64,000 nucleotides of DNA from Prorocentrum cordatum (lineage: Eukaryota; Sar; Dinophyceae; Prorocentrales; Prorocentraceae): the NCBI GenBank assembly GCA_963575745.1, contig CAUYUJ010018714.1:92743-156742 (forward strand), written 5' to 3'. Positions within the stretch are counted from its first letter, which is position 1, and the number at the start of each line of letters is the position of its first letter. The position numbers and the translations under genes were made by a program. Shown one piece after another: positions 44,262 through 54,764 of the stretch. Under the pieces are notes generated by a model. It did not search any database, was not told where the DNA came from, and saw only the letters and a program-made list of their open reading frames with translations.

Positions 44262-44350
44262 AGCCTCTCCTCCTCCTCCTCCTCCTCCTCCTCTTCCTCC
44301 TCCTCCTCCTCCTCCTCTTCCAACTCCTCCTCTGCCTCCTCCTGCACATC
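44262..44350. repeat. TCC/CTC pyrimidine microsatellite
   Basis: Run of CTCCTCCTC with a few TTCC interruptions, followed by purine-rich GGAGCAGCAAGAGG sequence at 44428-44500. Confidence 0.9.
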
Positions 44351-44892
44351 CTCTGCACTGTACCCTTCCTCTCCTCTTTCAACCGTCCTGGCGGCCTTCG
44401 TTGAGGGAAGGGAATACGGAGCTCAGGGAGGAGCAGCAAGAGGAGCAAGAGGAGCAGCAACAGAAGGCACAGCCGGAGGAACAGCAGGAAGAACAGCAAG
44501 AACACTCGTGTGAGCACCGAAACATGCCTCCAGTACCACGCCATGCCTGTGAGCTCGGCGCCGCAACACTTGGGGAGCCTGCGACCGCCACAACACGCTT
44601 GTGAGCACAGTCCGCTCCCTAGCCTGTTTGGGGGGGTACAGGTCTCTACGATGTTTAGCGTTGACCGGGGGGAGCCGGGTAACGAGCGTTACGCTTGGGA
44701 GTTACAAAAAACTCACCTGGAAATTAATGTACTTAGACGATATCGTCGTCGCCGTCGTCGGCCTCGAACGGGATGCCCAGGCCGCCCGCCTGTGTTTCCC
44801 CGACCGAATTGCAGATTGAGAACATCGGAGCCCTCCCCGGCTGGCGGGGGGGCGGCCTGGAGGCGCGGCGCCCCGGCGACGCGGCCAAGCGC

Positions 44893-45285
44893 TCACCACT
44901 TGCGCTCCCAGCGGGCGCCGCTCTCCCACATAACGGTCTGGTTCGGCAGCATCTGGCCCTCCGGGAACGGCGGCTCCACCAGCACCCTGGTGCCGCGCAC
45001 GACACCCTTCTTCTCGTACATCTCGCCGCTCTTCTTCTTCAGCTGGAAGGAGATCGAGCACTTGTCCTGCTTCACCTGGAACAGCTCGCCGTGCGCGTCC
45101 GCGAACCACTTCTCGCCGCCGAGGTCGGCGCAGCCCGACTTGGCGATCGCAGCCTCGAGCTCCGCAGCGCGCGTGCGCTCCATCTGCCGCCTGCGGGCGC
45201 CCTTGGGGCGATCCTCCTCCGAGTCCAGGGCGCTGGCCTGCACGAAGGCGAGCGCCATCAGCATCACCGCCAGCACGCGCGCCAT
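44893..45285 (-). CDS. Array B gene 1: small secreted protein, paralogue of array A
   Basis: 130 residues. The first 33 differ from array A only at residue 8 (Met for Val), covering the signal peptide with QASA cleavage region and the DSEEDRPKGARRR linker. The mature domain has diverged: QMERTRAAELEAAIAKSGCA forms a likely helix, followed by GGEKWFADAHGELFQVKQDKC, SISFQLKKKSG, GVVRGTRVLVEPPFPEG and the WERKW end. C52 and C76 are conserved. An N-glycosylation sequon NQT (N115) is present here and absent in array A. The family is not recognised; a secreted or endomembrane role is inferred from the signal peptide only. The spliced-leader-like stretch is at 45352-45372. Confidence 0.8.
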   Translation of the reverse strand: MARVLAVMLMALAFVQASALDSEEDRPKGARRRQMERTRAAELEAAIAKSGCADLGGEKWFADAHGELFQVKQDKCSISFQLKKKSGEMYEKKGVVRGTRVLVEPPFPEGQMLPNQTVMWESGARWERKW

Positions 45286-45351
45286 CGCTCGACTGAGTGC
45301 ACGGCAGAGGGGGTCGTTAATGTAGCAGCGGAATGGAGTGGCTGGCAAGCA

Positions 45352-45372
45352 CCTGGGCCAAGGCAGCCACGG
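45352..45372 (-). promoter_or_regulatory. Spliced-leader-like relic of array B
   Basis: Minus strand CCGTGGCTGCCTTGGCCCAG then G aligns ungapped over 21 bases with the remembered leader at 14 positions, and all seven differences are transitions. Equivalents are at 46876-46896, 48402-48422, 49928-49948, 51457-51477, 52996-53016 and 54523-54543; some carry a further CTCGG change. Confidence 0.4.
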
Positions 45373-46416
45373 GCCGCTGGTCGTTGCGTTGGAGGCAAGC
45401 TCAGGCCAGAGGACGAGATGGGAGCAGGGGCACGGGAGGCAGCAGCAGCAGGGAGGATTCACAGCAGGAGCAACAGCAGAAGCAGGATGTGCAGGAGGAG
45501 CAGCAGGAGCGAGGGGAACCGCAGAACCATCGGCTTGCCTGCTGGCCCCACTCCACCCGGAATCCGTCCTGAGCCTGGGTCGGACCACGTCTTCGAGCCG
45601 CGTCCAGCTTTGGCGACGCAGGGGGGGGAGGAGGGGGCAACGAACCACCTCCCACCCCGCTTAAGACAAGATCATGAGCGCAGGCACGACGCTGGATCAG
45701 AACGCCCAGAAACTCCAGCCGATTTCGAGGAGCTGGAAGAGGAGGCGAGGGACATCCAAGAGCTCGCAGAGGAGGCGACTTCATGGAGGGATCCGAAAGC
45801 GTCGAGGGGACGGCCGACCCCCGTTGCAGACCCAAACCTGTGGCATTCCGGACCAATCCCACCAGCCCTCTGGGCCTAGGTGGTTGAGCGTGCTTCCTCT
45901 TCCAGCCCCCGTCTTCCCCCTTCGGGGATGGGCACAACCTCTTTCCCTGCCCTCTGCATTCAGTGGGTCTGGACAGGGAAGGGGGGGCTGCGAGAGGTTG
46001 CCGTGGGGCGTCTACGACGGCCCAAGATGGCTCCAAGATGGCGTGCGGTATCTCAAGATGGCCTCCATGACGGAACCAAGATGGTCAAAGATGGCACACA
46101 CGGCACCCAGAATGCCTCCAAGAGGCCCCGAGACTGCCCCAAGACGGCCCCAGTCGGCCGCGGTGCCTCCCAGTTCCCCGATGAGGGCAACTCGCCTAGC
46201 GATCGTTTCAGGATGGTCGGCGGGGAGCTACATGCGCGAAGCGTCAGGAATGACAACCCTTCAAGCTGAGGGGATGAGCGCGGGCCTCGAAAGGGATGCC
46301 CAGGCCGCCCGCCTATGTTTCCCCGACCGAATTGCACATTGAGAACGTCGGAGCCCTCCCCGGCTGGCGGGGGGGGCGGCCTGGAGGCACGGCGCCCCGG
46401 CGACGCGGCCAAGCGC

Positions 46417-46809
46417 TCACCACTTGCGCTCCCAGCGGGCGCCGCTCTCCCACATAACGGTCTGGTTCGGCAGCATCTGGCCCTCCGGGAACGGCGGCTC
46501 CACCAGCACCCTGGTGCCGCGCACGACACCCTTCTTCTCGTACATCTCGCCGCTCTTCTTCTTCAGCTGGAAGGAGATCCAGCACTTGTCCTGCTTCACC
46601 TGGAACAGCTCGCCGTGCGCGTCCGCGAACCACTTCTCGCCGCCGAGGTCGGCGCAGCCCGACTTGGCGATCGCAGCCTCGAGCTCCGCAGCGCGCGTGC
46701 GCTCCATCTGCCGCCTGCGGGCGCCCTTGGGGCGATCCTCCTCCGAGTCCAGGGCGCTGGCCTGCACGAAGGCGAGCGCCATCAGCATCACCGCCAGCAT
46801 GCGCGCCAT
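46417..46809 (-). CDS. Array B gene 2: small secreted protein
   Basis: As gene 1 but with Val4 to Met and Ser77 to Trp, the latter directly after conserved C76. The upstream spliced-leader-like stretch is at 46876-46896. Confidence 0.8.
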   Translation of the reverse strand: MARMLAVMLMALAFVQASALDSEEDRPKGARRRQMERTRAAELEAAIAKSGCADLGGEKWFADAHGELFQVKQDKCWISFQLKKKSGEMYEKKGVVRGTRVLVEPPFPEGQMLPNQTVMWESGARWERKW

Positions 46810-47942
46810 CGCTCGACTGAATGCACGGCAAAGGGGGTCGTTAATGTAGCAGCGGAATGGAGTGGCTGGCAAGCACCTGGGCCGAGGCAGCCACGGGCCG
46901 CTGGTCGTTGCTTTGGAAGCAAGCTCAGGCCAGAGGACGAGATGGGAGCAGGGGCACGGGAGGCAGCAGCAGCAGGGAGGATTCACAGCAGGAGCAACAG
47001 CAGAAGCAGGATGTGCAGGAGGAGCAGCAGGAGCGAAAAGGAGCCGCAGAACCATCGGCTTGCCTGCTGGCCCCACTCCACTCGGAATCCGTCCTGAGCC
47101 TGGGTCGGACCACGTCTTCGAGCCGCGTCCAGCTTTGGCGACGCAGGGGGGGGGAGGGGGCAACGAACCACCTCCCACCCCGCTTAAGACAAGATCATGA
47201 GCGCAAGCACGACACTGGATCAGAACGCCCAGAAGCTCCAGCCGATTTCGAGGAGCCAGAAGAGGAGGCGAGGGACATCCAAGAGCTCGCAGAGGAGGCG
47301 ACTTCCTGGAGGGATCCGAAAGCGTCGAGGGGACGGCCGACCCCCGTTGTAGAGCCAAGCCTGTGGCAGTCCGGACCAACCCCACCAGCCCTCTGGGCCT
47401 AGGCGGTTGAGCGCGCTTCCTCTTCCAGCCCCCGTCCTCCCCCTTCGGGGATGAGCACAGTCTCTTTCCCTGCCCTCTGCACTCAGTGGGTCTGGACAGG
47501 GAAGGGGGGGGGCTGCGAGAGGTTGCCGTGGGCGTCTACGACGGCCCAAGATGGCTCCAAGATGGCGTGAGGTATCTCAAGATGGCCTCCATGACGGCCA
47601 CAAAATGGTCAAAGATGGCACACACGGCACCCAGCATGCCTCCCAGAGGCCCCGAGACTGCCCCAAGACGGCCCCAGTCGGCCGCGGTGCCTCCCAGTTC
47701 CCCGATGAGGGGAGCTCGCCTGGCGAAAGTTTCAGGATGGTCGGCGGGGAGCTACATGCGCGAAGCGTCAGGAATGACAACCCTTCAAGCTGAGGAGGGG
47801 ATGAGCGCGGGCCTCGAAAGGGATGCCCAGGCCACCCGCCTGTGTTTCCCCGGCCGAATTGCACATTGAGAACGTCGGAGCCCTCCCCGGCTGGCGGGGG
47901 GACGGCCTGGAGGCGCGGCGCCCTGGCGACGCGGCCAAGCGC

Positions 47943-48335
47943 TCACCACTTGCGCTCCCAGCGGGCGCCGCTCTCCCACATGACGGTCTGGTTCGGCAGC
48001 ATCTGGCCCTCCGGGAACGGCGGCTCCACCAGCACCCTGGTGCCGCGCACGACACCCTTCTTCTCGTACATCTCGCCGCTCTTCTTCTTCAGCTGGAAGG
48101 AGATCGAGCACTTGTCCTGCTTCACCTGGAACAGCTCGCCGTGCGCGTCCGCGAACCACTTCTCGCCGCCGAGGTCGGCGCAGCCGGACTTGGCGATCGC
48201 AGCCTCGAGCTCCGCCGCGCGCGTGCGCTCCATCTGCCGCCTGCGGGCGCCCTTGGGGCGATCCTCCTCCGAGTCCAGGGCGCTGGCCTGCACGAAGGCG
48301 AGCGCCATCAGCATCACCGCCAGCACGCGCGCCAT
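47943..48335 (-). CDS. Array B gene 3: small secreted protein
   Basis: Encodes the same protein as gene 1. Silent changes (for example CCGGACTTGG for CCCGACTTGG at about 48183) group it with genes 4 to 6. Confidence 0.8.
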   Translation of the reverse strand: MARVLAVMLMALAFVQASALDSEEDRPKGARRRQMERTRAAELEAAIAKSGCADLGGEKWFADAHGELFQVKQDKCSISFQLKKKSGEMYEKKGVVRGTRVLVEPPFPEGQMLPNQTVMWESGARWERKW

Positions 48336-49468
48336 CGCTCGACTGAGTGCACGGCAAAGGGGGTCGTTAATGTAGCAGCGGAATGGAGTGGCTGGCAAGC
48401 ACCTGGGCCGAGGCAGCCACGGGCCGCTGGTCGTTGCTTTGGAGGCAAGCTCAGGCCAGAGGACGAGATGGGAGCAGGGGCACGGGAGGCAGCAGCAGCA
48501 GGGAGGATTTACAGCAGGAGCAACAGCAGAAGCAGGATATGCAGGAGGAGCAGCAGGAGCGAAAAGGAGCCGCAGAACCATCGGCTTGCCTGCTGGCCCA
48601 ACTCCACTCGGATTCCGTCCTGAGCCTGGGTCGGACCACGTCTTCGAGCCGCGTCCAGCTGTGGCGACGCAGGGGGGGGGAGGGGGCAACGAACCACCTC
48701 CCACCCCGCTTAAGACAAGATCATGAGCGCAAGCACGACTCTGGATCAGAACGCCCAGAAACTCCAGCCGATTTCGAGGAGCCAGAAGAGGAGGCGAGGG
48801 ACATCCAAGAGCTCGCAGAGGAGGCGACTTCCTGGAGGGATCCGAAAGCGTCGAGGGGACGGCCGACCCCCGTTGTAGACCCAAACCTGTGGCATTCCGG
48901 ACCAATCCCACCAGCCCTCTGGGCCTTGGTGGTTGAGCGCGCTTCCTCTTCCAGCCCCCGTCTTCCCCCTTCGGGGATGGGCACAACCTCTTTCCCTGCC
49001 CTCTGCACTCAGTGGGTCTGGACAGGGAAGGGGGGGGGCTGCGAGAGGTTGCCGTGGGCGTCTACGACGGCCCAAGATGGCTCCAAGATGGCGTGCGGTA
49101 TCTCAAGATGGCCTCCATGACGGCCACACAGTGGTCAAAGATGGCACGCATGGCACCCAGCATGCCTCCGAGAGGCCCCGAGACTGCCCCAAGACGGCCC
49201 CAGTCGGCCGCGGTGCCTCCCAGGTCCCCGATGAGGGCAACTCGCCTGGCGATCGTTTCAGGATGGTCGGCGGGGAGCTACATGCGCGAAGCGTCAGGAA
49301 TGACAACCCTTCAAGCTGAGGAGGGGATGAGCGCGGGCCTCGAAAGGGATGCCCAGGCCGCCCGCCTATGTTTCCCCGACCGAATTGCACATTGAGAACG
49401 TCGGAGCCCTCCCCGGCTGGCGGGGAGAGGGCCTGGAGGCGCGGCGCCCTGGCGACGCGGCCTAGCGC

Positions 49469-49861
49469 TCACCACTTGCGCTCCCAGCGGGCGCCGCTCT
49501 CCCACATGACGGTCTGGTTCGGCAGCATCTGGCCCTCCGGGAACGGCGGCTCCACCAGCACCCTGGTGCCGCGCACGACACCCTTCTTCTCGTACATCTC
49601 GCCGCTCTTCTTCTTCAGCTGGAAGGAGATCGAGCACTTGTCCTGCTTCACCTGGAACAGCTCGCCGTGCGCGTCCGCGAACCACTTCTCGCCGCCGAGG
49701 TCGGCGCAGCCGGACTTGGCGATCGCAGCCTCGAGCTCCGCCGCGCGCGTGCGCTCCATCTGCCGCCTGCGGGCGCCCTTGGGGCGATCCTCCTCCGAGT
49801 CCAGGGCGCTGGCCTGCACGAAGGCGAGCGCCATCAGCATCACCGCCAGCACGCGCGCCAT
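49469..49861 (-). CDS. Array B gene 4: small secreted protein
   Basis: Encodes the same protein as gene 1. Its surrounding unit is almost identical to unit 3, pointing to recent duplication or conversion. Just after the stop, the 3' flank reads GGCCTAGCGCTCACC where most sisters have GGCCAAGCG, a variant shared with damaged gene 7. Confidence 0.8.
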   Translation of the reverse strand: MARVLAVMLMALAFVQASALDSEEDRPKGARRRQMERTRAAELEAAIAKSGCADLGGEKWFADAHGELFQVKQDKCSISFQLKKKSGEMYEKKGVVRGTRVLVEPPFPEGQMLPNQTVMWESGARWERKW

Positions 49862-50997
49862 CGCTCGACTGAGTGCACGGCAAAGGGGGTCGTTAATGTA
49901 GCAGCGGAATGGAGTGGCTGGCAAGCACCTGGGCCGAGGCAGCCACGGGCCGCTGGTCGTTGCTTTGGAGGCAAGCTCAGGCCAGAGGACGAGATGGGAG
50001 CAGGGGCACGGGAGGCAGCAGCAGCAGGGAGGATTTACAGCAGGAGCAACAGCAGAAGCAGGATATGCAGGAGGAGCAGCAGGAGCGAAAAGGAGCCGCA
50101 GAACCATCGGCTTGCCTGCTGGCCCAACTCCACTCGGATTCCGTCCTGAGCCTGGGTCGGACCACGTCTTCGAGCCGCGTCCAGCTGTGGCGACGCAGGG
50201 GGGGGGAGGGGGCAACGAACCACCTCCCACCCCGCTTAAGACAAGATCATGAGCGCAAGCACGACACTGGATCAGAACGCCCAGAAGCTCCAGCCGATTT
50301 CGAGGAGCCGGAAGAGGAGGCGAGGGACATCCAAGAGCTCGCAGAGGAGGCGACTTCCTGGAGGGATCCGAAAGCGTCGAGGGGACGGCCGACCCCCGTT
50401 GTAGACACAAACCTGTGGCAGTCCGGACCAACCCCACCAGCCCTCTGGGCCTTGGTGGTTGAGCGCGCTTCCTCTTCCAGCCCCCGTCTTCCCCCTTCGG
50501 GGATGGGCACAGTCTCTTTCCCTGCCCTCTGCACTCAGTGGGTCTGGACAGGGAAGGGGGGGGGCTGCGAGAGGTTGCCGTGGGGCGTCTACGACGGCCC
50601 AAGATGGCTCCAAGATGGCGTGAGGTATATCAAGATGGCCTCCATGACAGCCACACAGTGGTCAAAGATGGCACACACGGCACCCAGCATGCCTCCAAGA
50701 GGCCCCGAGACTGCCCCAAGACGGCCCCAGTCGGCCGCGGTGCCTCCCAGGTCCCCGATGAGGGCACCTCGCCTGGCGATCGTTTCAGGATGGTCGGCGG
50801 GGAGCTACATGCGCGAAGCGTCAGGAATGACAACCCTTCAAGCTGAGGAGGGGATGAGCGCGGGCCTCGAAAGGGATGCCCAGGCCGCCCGCCTATGTTT
50901 CCCCGACCGAATTGCACATTGAGAACGTCGGAGCCCTCCCCGGCTGGCGGGGGGGGGCGGCCTGGAGGCGCGGCGCCCTGGCGACGCGGCCAAGCGC

Positions 50998-51390
50998 TCA
51001 CCACTTGCGCTCCCAGCGGGCGCCGCTCTCCCACATGACGGTCTGGTTCGGCAGCATCTGGCCCTCCGGGAACGGCGGCTCCACCAGCACCCTGGTGCCG
51101 CGAACGACACCCTTCTTCTCGTACATCTCGCCGCTCTTCTTCTTCAGCTGGAAGGAGATCCAGCACTTGTCCTGCTTCACCTGGAACAGCTCGCCGTGCG
51201 CGTCCGCGAACCACTTCTCGCCGCCGAGGTCGGCGCAGCCGGACTTGGCGATCGCAGCCTCGAGCTCCGCCGCGCGCGTGCGCTCCATCTGCCGCCTGCG
51301 GGCGCCCTTGGGGCGATCCTCCTCCGAGTCCAGGGCGCTGGCCTGCACGAAGGCGAGCGCCATCAGCATCACCGCCAGCACGCGCGCCAT
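50998..51390 (-). CDS. Array B gene 5: small secreted protein
   Basis: Ser77 to Trp, as in gene 2; otherwise the gene 1 protein. The upstream region has an extra repeated CAGGAGCCGCAGAACC motif (about 51615-51640), lengthening this unit's CAG-rich stretch. Confidence 0.8.
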   Translation of the reverse strand: MARVLAVMLMALAFVQASALDSEEDRPKGARRRQMERTRAAELEAAIAKSGCADLGGEKWFADAHGELFQVKQDKCWISFQLKKKSGEMYEKKGVVRGTRVLVEPPFPEGQMLPNQTVMWESGARWERKW

Positions 51391-52536
51391 CGCTCGACTG
51401 AGTGCACGGCAAAGGGGGTCGTTAATGTAGCGGCGGAATGGAGTGGCTGGCAAGCACCTGGGCCAAGGCAGCCACGGGCCGCTGGTCGTTGCTTTGGAAG
51501 CAAGCTCAGGCCAGAGGACGAGCTGGGAGCAGGGGCACGGGAGGCAGCAGCAGCAGGGAGGATTCACAGCAGGAGCAACAGCAGAAGCAGGATGTGCAGG
51601 AGGAGCAGCAGGAGCAGGAGCCGCAGAACCAGGAGCCGCAGAACCATCGGCTTGCCTGCTGGCCCAACTCCACTCGGAATCCGTCCTGAGCCTGGGTCGG
51701 ACCACGTCTTCGAGCCGCGTCCAGCTGTGGCGACGCAGGGGGGGGAGGAGGGGGCAAAGAACCACCTCCCATCCCGCTTAAGACAAGATCATGAGCGCAA
51801 GCACGACATTGGATCAGAACGCCCAGAAGCTCCAGCCGATTTCGAGGAGCTGGAAGAGGAGGCGAGGGACATCCAAGAGCTCGCAGAGGAGGCGACTTCC
51901 TGGAGGGATCCGAAAGCGTCGAGGGGACGGCCGACCCCCGTTGTAGAGCCAAGCCTGTGGCAGTCCGGACCAATCCCACCAGCCCTCTGGGCCTAGGTGG
52001 TTGAGTGCGCTTCCTCTTCCAGCCCCCGTCCTCCCCCTTCGGAGATCGGCACATACTCTTTCCCTGCCCTCTGCACTCAGTGGGTTTGGACAGGGAAGGG
52101 GGGGGCTGCGAGAGGTTGCCGTGGGGCGTCTACGACGGCCCAAGATGGCTCCAAGATGGCGTGAGGTATCTCAAGATGGCCTCCATGACGGCACCCAAAT
52201 GGTCAAAGATGGCACACATGGCACCCAGCATGCCTCCAAGAGGCCCCGAGACTGCCCCAAGACGGCCCCAGTCGGCCGCGGTGCCTCCCACTTCCCTGAT
52301 GAGGGCAACTCGCCTGGCGATCGTTTCAGGATGGTCGGCGGGGAGCTACATGCGCGAAGCGTCAGGAATGACAACGCTTCAAGCTGAGGAGGGGATGAGC
52401 GCGGGCCTCGAAAGGGATGCCCAGGCCGCCCGCCCGTGTTTCCCCGGCCGAATTGCACATTGAGAACATCGAAGCCCTCCCCGGCTAGCGGGGGGACTGC
52501 CTGGAGGCGCGGCGCCCCGGCGACGCGGCCAAGCGC

Positions 52537-52929
52537 TCACCACTTGCGCTCCCAGCGGGCGCCGCTCTCCCACATGACGGTCTGGTTCGGCAGCATCTGG
52601 CCCTCCGGGAACGGCGGCTCCACCAGCACCCTGGTGCCGCGCACGACACCCTTCTTCTCGTACATCTCGCCGCTCTTCTTCTTCAGCTGGAAGGAGATCG
52701 AGCACTTGTCCTGCTTCACCTGGAACAGCTCGCCGTGCGCGTCCGCGAACCACTTCTCGCCGCCGAGGTCGGCGCAGCCGGACTTGGCGATCGCAGCCTC
52801 GAGCTCCGCCGCGCGCGTGCGCTCCATCTGCCGCCTGCGGGCGCCCTTGGGGCGATCCTCCTCCGAGTCCAGGGCGCTGGCCTGCACGAAGGCGAGCGCC
52901 ATCAGCATCACCGCCAGCACGCGCGCCAT
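52537..52929 (-). CDS. Array B gene 6: small secreted protein
   Basis: Gene 1 protein sequence. Its 5' leader has GTTAGTGTAGCGGCGG in place of GTTAATGTAGCAGCGG. Confidence 0.8.
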   Translation of the reverse strand: MARVLAVMLMALAFVQASALDSEEDRPKGARRRQMERTRAAELEAAIAKSGCADLGGEKWFADAHGELFQVKQDKCSISFQLKKKSGEMYEKKGVVRGTRVLVEPPFPEGQMLPNQTVMWESGARWERKW

Positions 52930-54064
52930 CGCTCGACTGAGTGCACGGCAAGGGGGGTCGTTAGTGTAGCGGCGGAATGGAGTGGCTGGCAAGCACCTGG
53001 GCCAAGGCAGCCACGGGCCGCTGGTCGTTGCTTTGGAAGCAAGCTCAGGCCAGAGGACGAGCTGGGAGCAGGGGCACGGGAGGCAGCAGCAGCAGGGAGG
53101 ATTCACAGCAGGAGCAACAGCAGAAGCAGGATGTGCAGGAGGAGCAGCAGGAGCGAGGGGAGCCGCAGAACCATCGGCTTGCCTGCTGGCCCAACTCCAC
53201 TCGGAATCCGTCCTGAGCCTGGGTCGGACCACGTCTTCGAGCCGCGTCCAGCTGTGGCGACGCAGGGGGGGGAGGAGGGGGCAACGAACCACCTCCCATC
53301 CCGCTTAAGACAAGATCATGAGCGCAAGCACGACATTGGATCAGAACGCCCAGAAGCTCCAGCCGATTTCGAGGAGCTGGAAGAGGAGGCGAGGGACATC
53401 CAAGAGCTCGCAGAGGAGGCGACTTCCTGGAGGGATCCGAAAGCGTCGAGGGGACGGCCGACCCCCGTTGTAGAGCCAAGCCTGTGGCAGTCCGGACCAA
53501 TCCCACCAGCCCTCTGGGCCTAGGTGGTTGAGCGCGCTTCCTCTTCCAGCCCCCGTCCTCCCCCTTCGGAGATCGGCACATACTCTTTCCCTGCCCTCTG
53601 CACTCAGTGGGTTTGGACAGGAAAGGGGGGGGGCTGCGAGAGGTTGCCATGGGGCGTCTACGACGGCCCAAGATGGCTCCAAGATGGCGTGAGGTATCTC
53701 AAGATGGCCTCCATGACGGCACCCAAATGGTCAAAGATGGCACACATGGCACCCAGCATGCCTCCAAGAGGCCCCGAGACTGCCCCAAGACGGCCCCAGT
53801 CGGCCGCGGTGCCTCCCACTTCCCTGATGAGGGCAACTCGCCTGGCGATCGTTTCAGGATGGTCGGCGGGGAGCTACATGCGCGAAGCGTCAGGAATGAC
53901 AACCCTTCAAGCCGAGGAGGGGATGAGCGCGGGCCTCGAAAGGGATGCCCAGGCCGCCCGCCTGTGTTTCCCCGACCGAATTGCACATTGAGAACATCGA
54001 AGCCCTCCCCGGCTGGCGGGGAGAGGGCCTGGAGGCGCGGCGCCCCGGCGACGCGGCCTAGCGC

Positions 54065-54456
54065 TCACCACTTGCGCTCCCAGCGGGCGCCGCTCTCCCA
54101 CATGACGGTCTGGTTCGGCAGCATCTGGCCCTCCGGGAACGGCGGCTCCACCAGCACCCTGGTGCCGCGCACGACACCCTTCTTCTCGTACATCTCGCCG
54201 CTCTTCTTCTTCAGCTGGAAGGAGATCGGCACTTGTCCTGCTTCACCTGGAACAGCTCGCCGTGCGCGTCGCGAAACCACTTCTCGCCGCCGAGGTCGGC
54301 GCAGCCAGACTTGGCGATCGCAGCCTCGAGCTCCGCCGCGCGCGTGCGCTCCATCTGCCGCCTGCGGGCGCCCTTGGGGCGATCCTCCTCCGAGTCCAGG
54401 GCGCTGGCCTGCACGAAGGCGAGCGCCATCAGCATCACCGCCAGCACGCGCGCCAT
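54065..54456 (-). pseudogene. Array B gene 7: one-base frameshift copy
   Basis: Length is 392 instead of 393. The plus strand reads AGATCGGCACTTG where sisters read AGATCGAGCACTTG (about 54229), shifting the frame after QDKC. Forty bases upstream in the gene, a deleted C and an added A (CGTCGCGAAACC for CGTCCGCGAACC) compensate each other and change Ala62 to Arg. Several close indels suggest either decay or local sequencing error. This is the copy at the broken edge of the array. Confidence 0.7.
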
Positions 54457-54764
54457 CGCTCGACTGAGTGCACGGCAAGGGGGGTCGTTAATGTAGCAGC
54501 GGAATGGAGTGGCTGGCAAGCACCTGGGCCGAGGCAGCCACGGGCCGCTGGTCGTTGCTTTGGAAGCAAGCTCAGGCCAGAGGACGAGCTGGGAGCAGGG
54601 GCACGGGAGGCAGCAGCAGCAGGGAGGATTCACAGCAGGAGCAACAGCAGAAGCAGGATGTGCAGGAGGAGCAGCAGGAGCGAGGGGAGCCGCAGAACCA
54701 TCGGCTTGCCTGCTGGCCCAACTCCAATATAAGTCCGCACTGAGCCTGGGTCGGACGTGAGTAT

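Larger units (their letters stand above)
44745..54762 (-). repeat. Tandem array B: seven gene units of about 1.53 kb
   Basis: Stops at 44893, 46417, 47943, 49469, 50998, 52537 and 54065 give spacings of 1524, 1526, 1526, 1529, 1539 and 1528. The whole unit is alignable with array A units (gene, CTTGCCTGCTGGCCC block, GTTGAGCGCGCTTCC block, CCAAGATGGC block, GATGAGGGCAACTCGCC block) but lacks the TCA tracts. The 5' (right) end is cut at about 54762 by a minisatellite. Confidence 0.9.
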
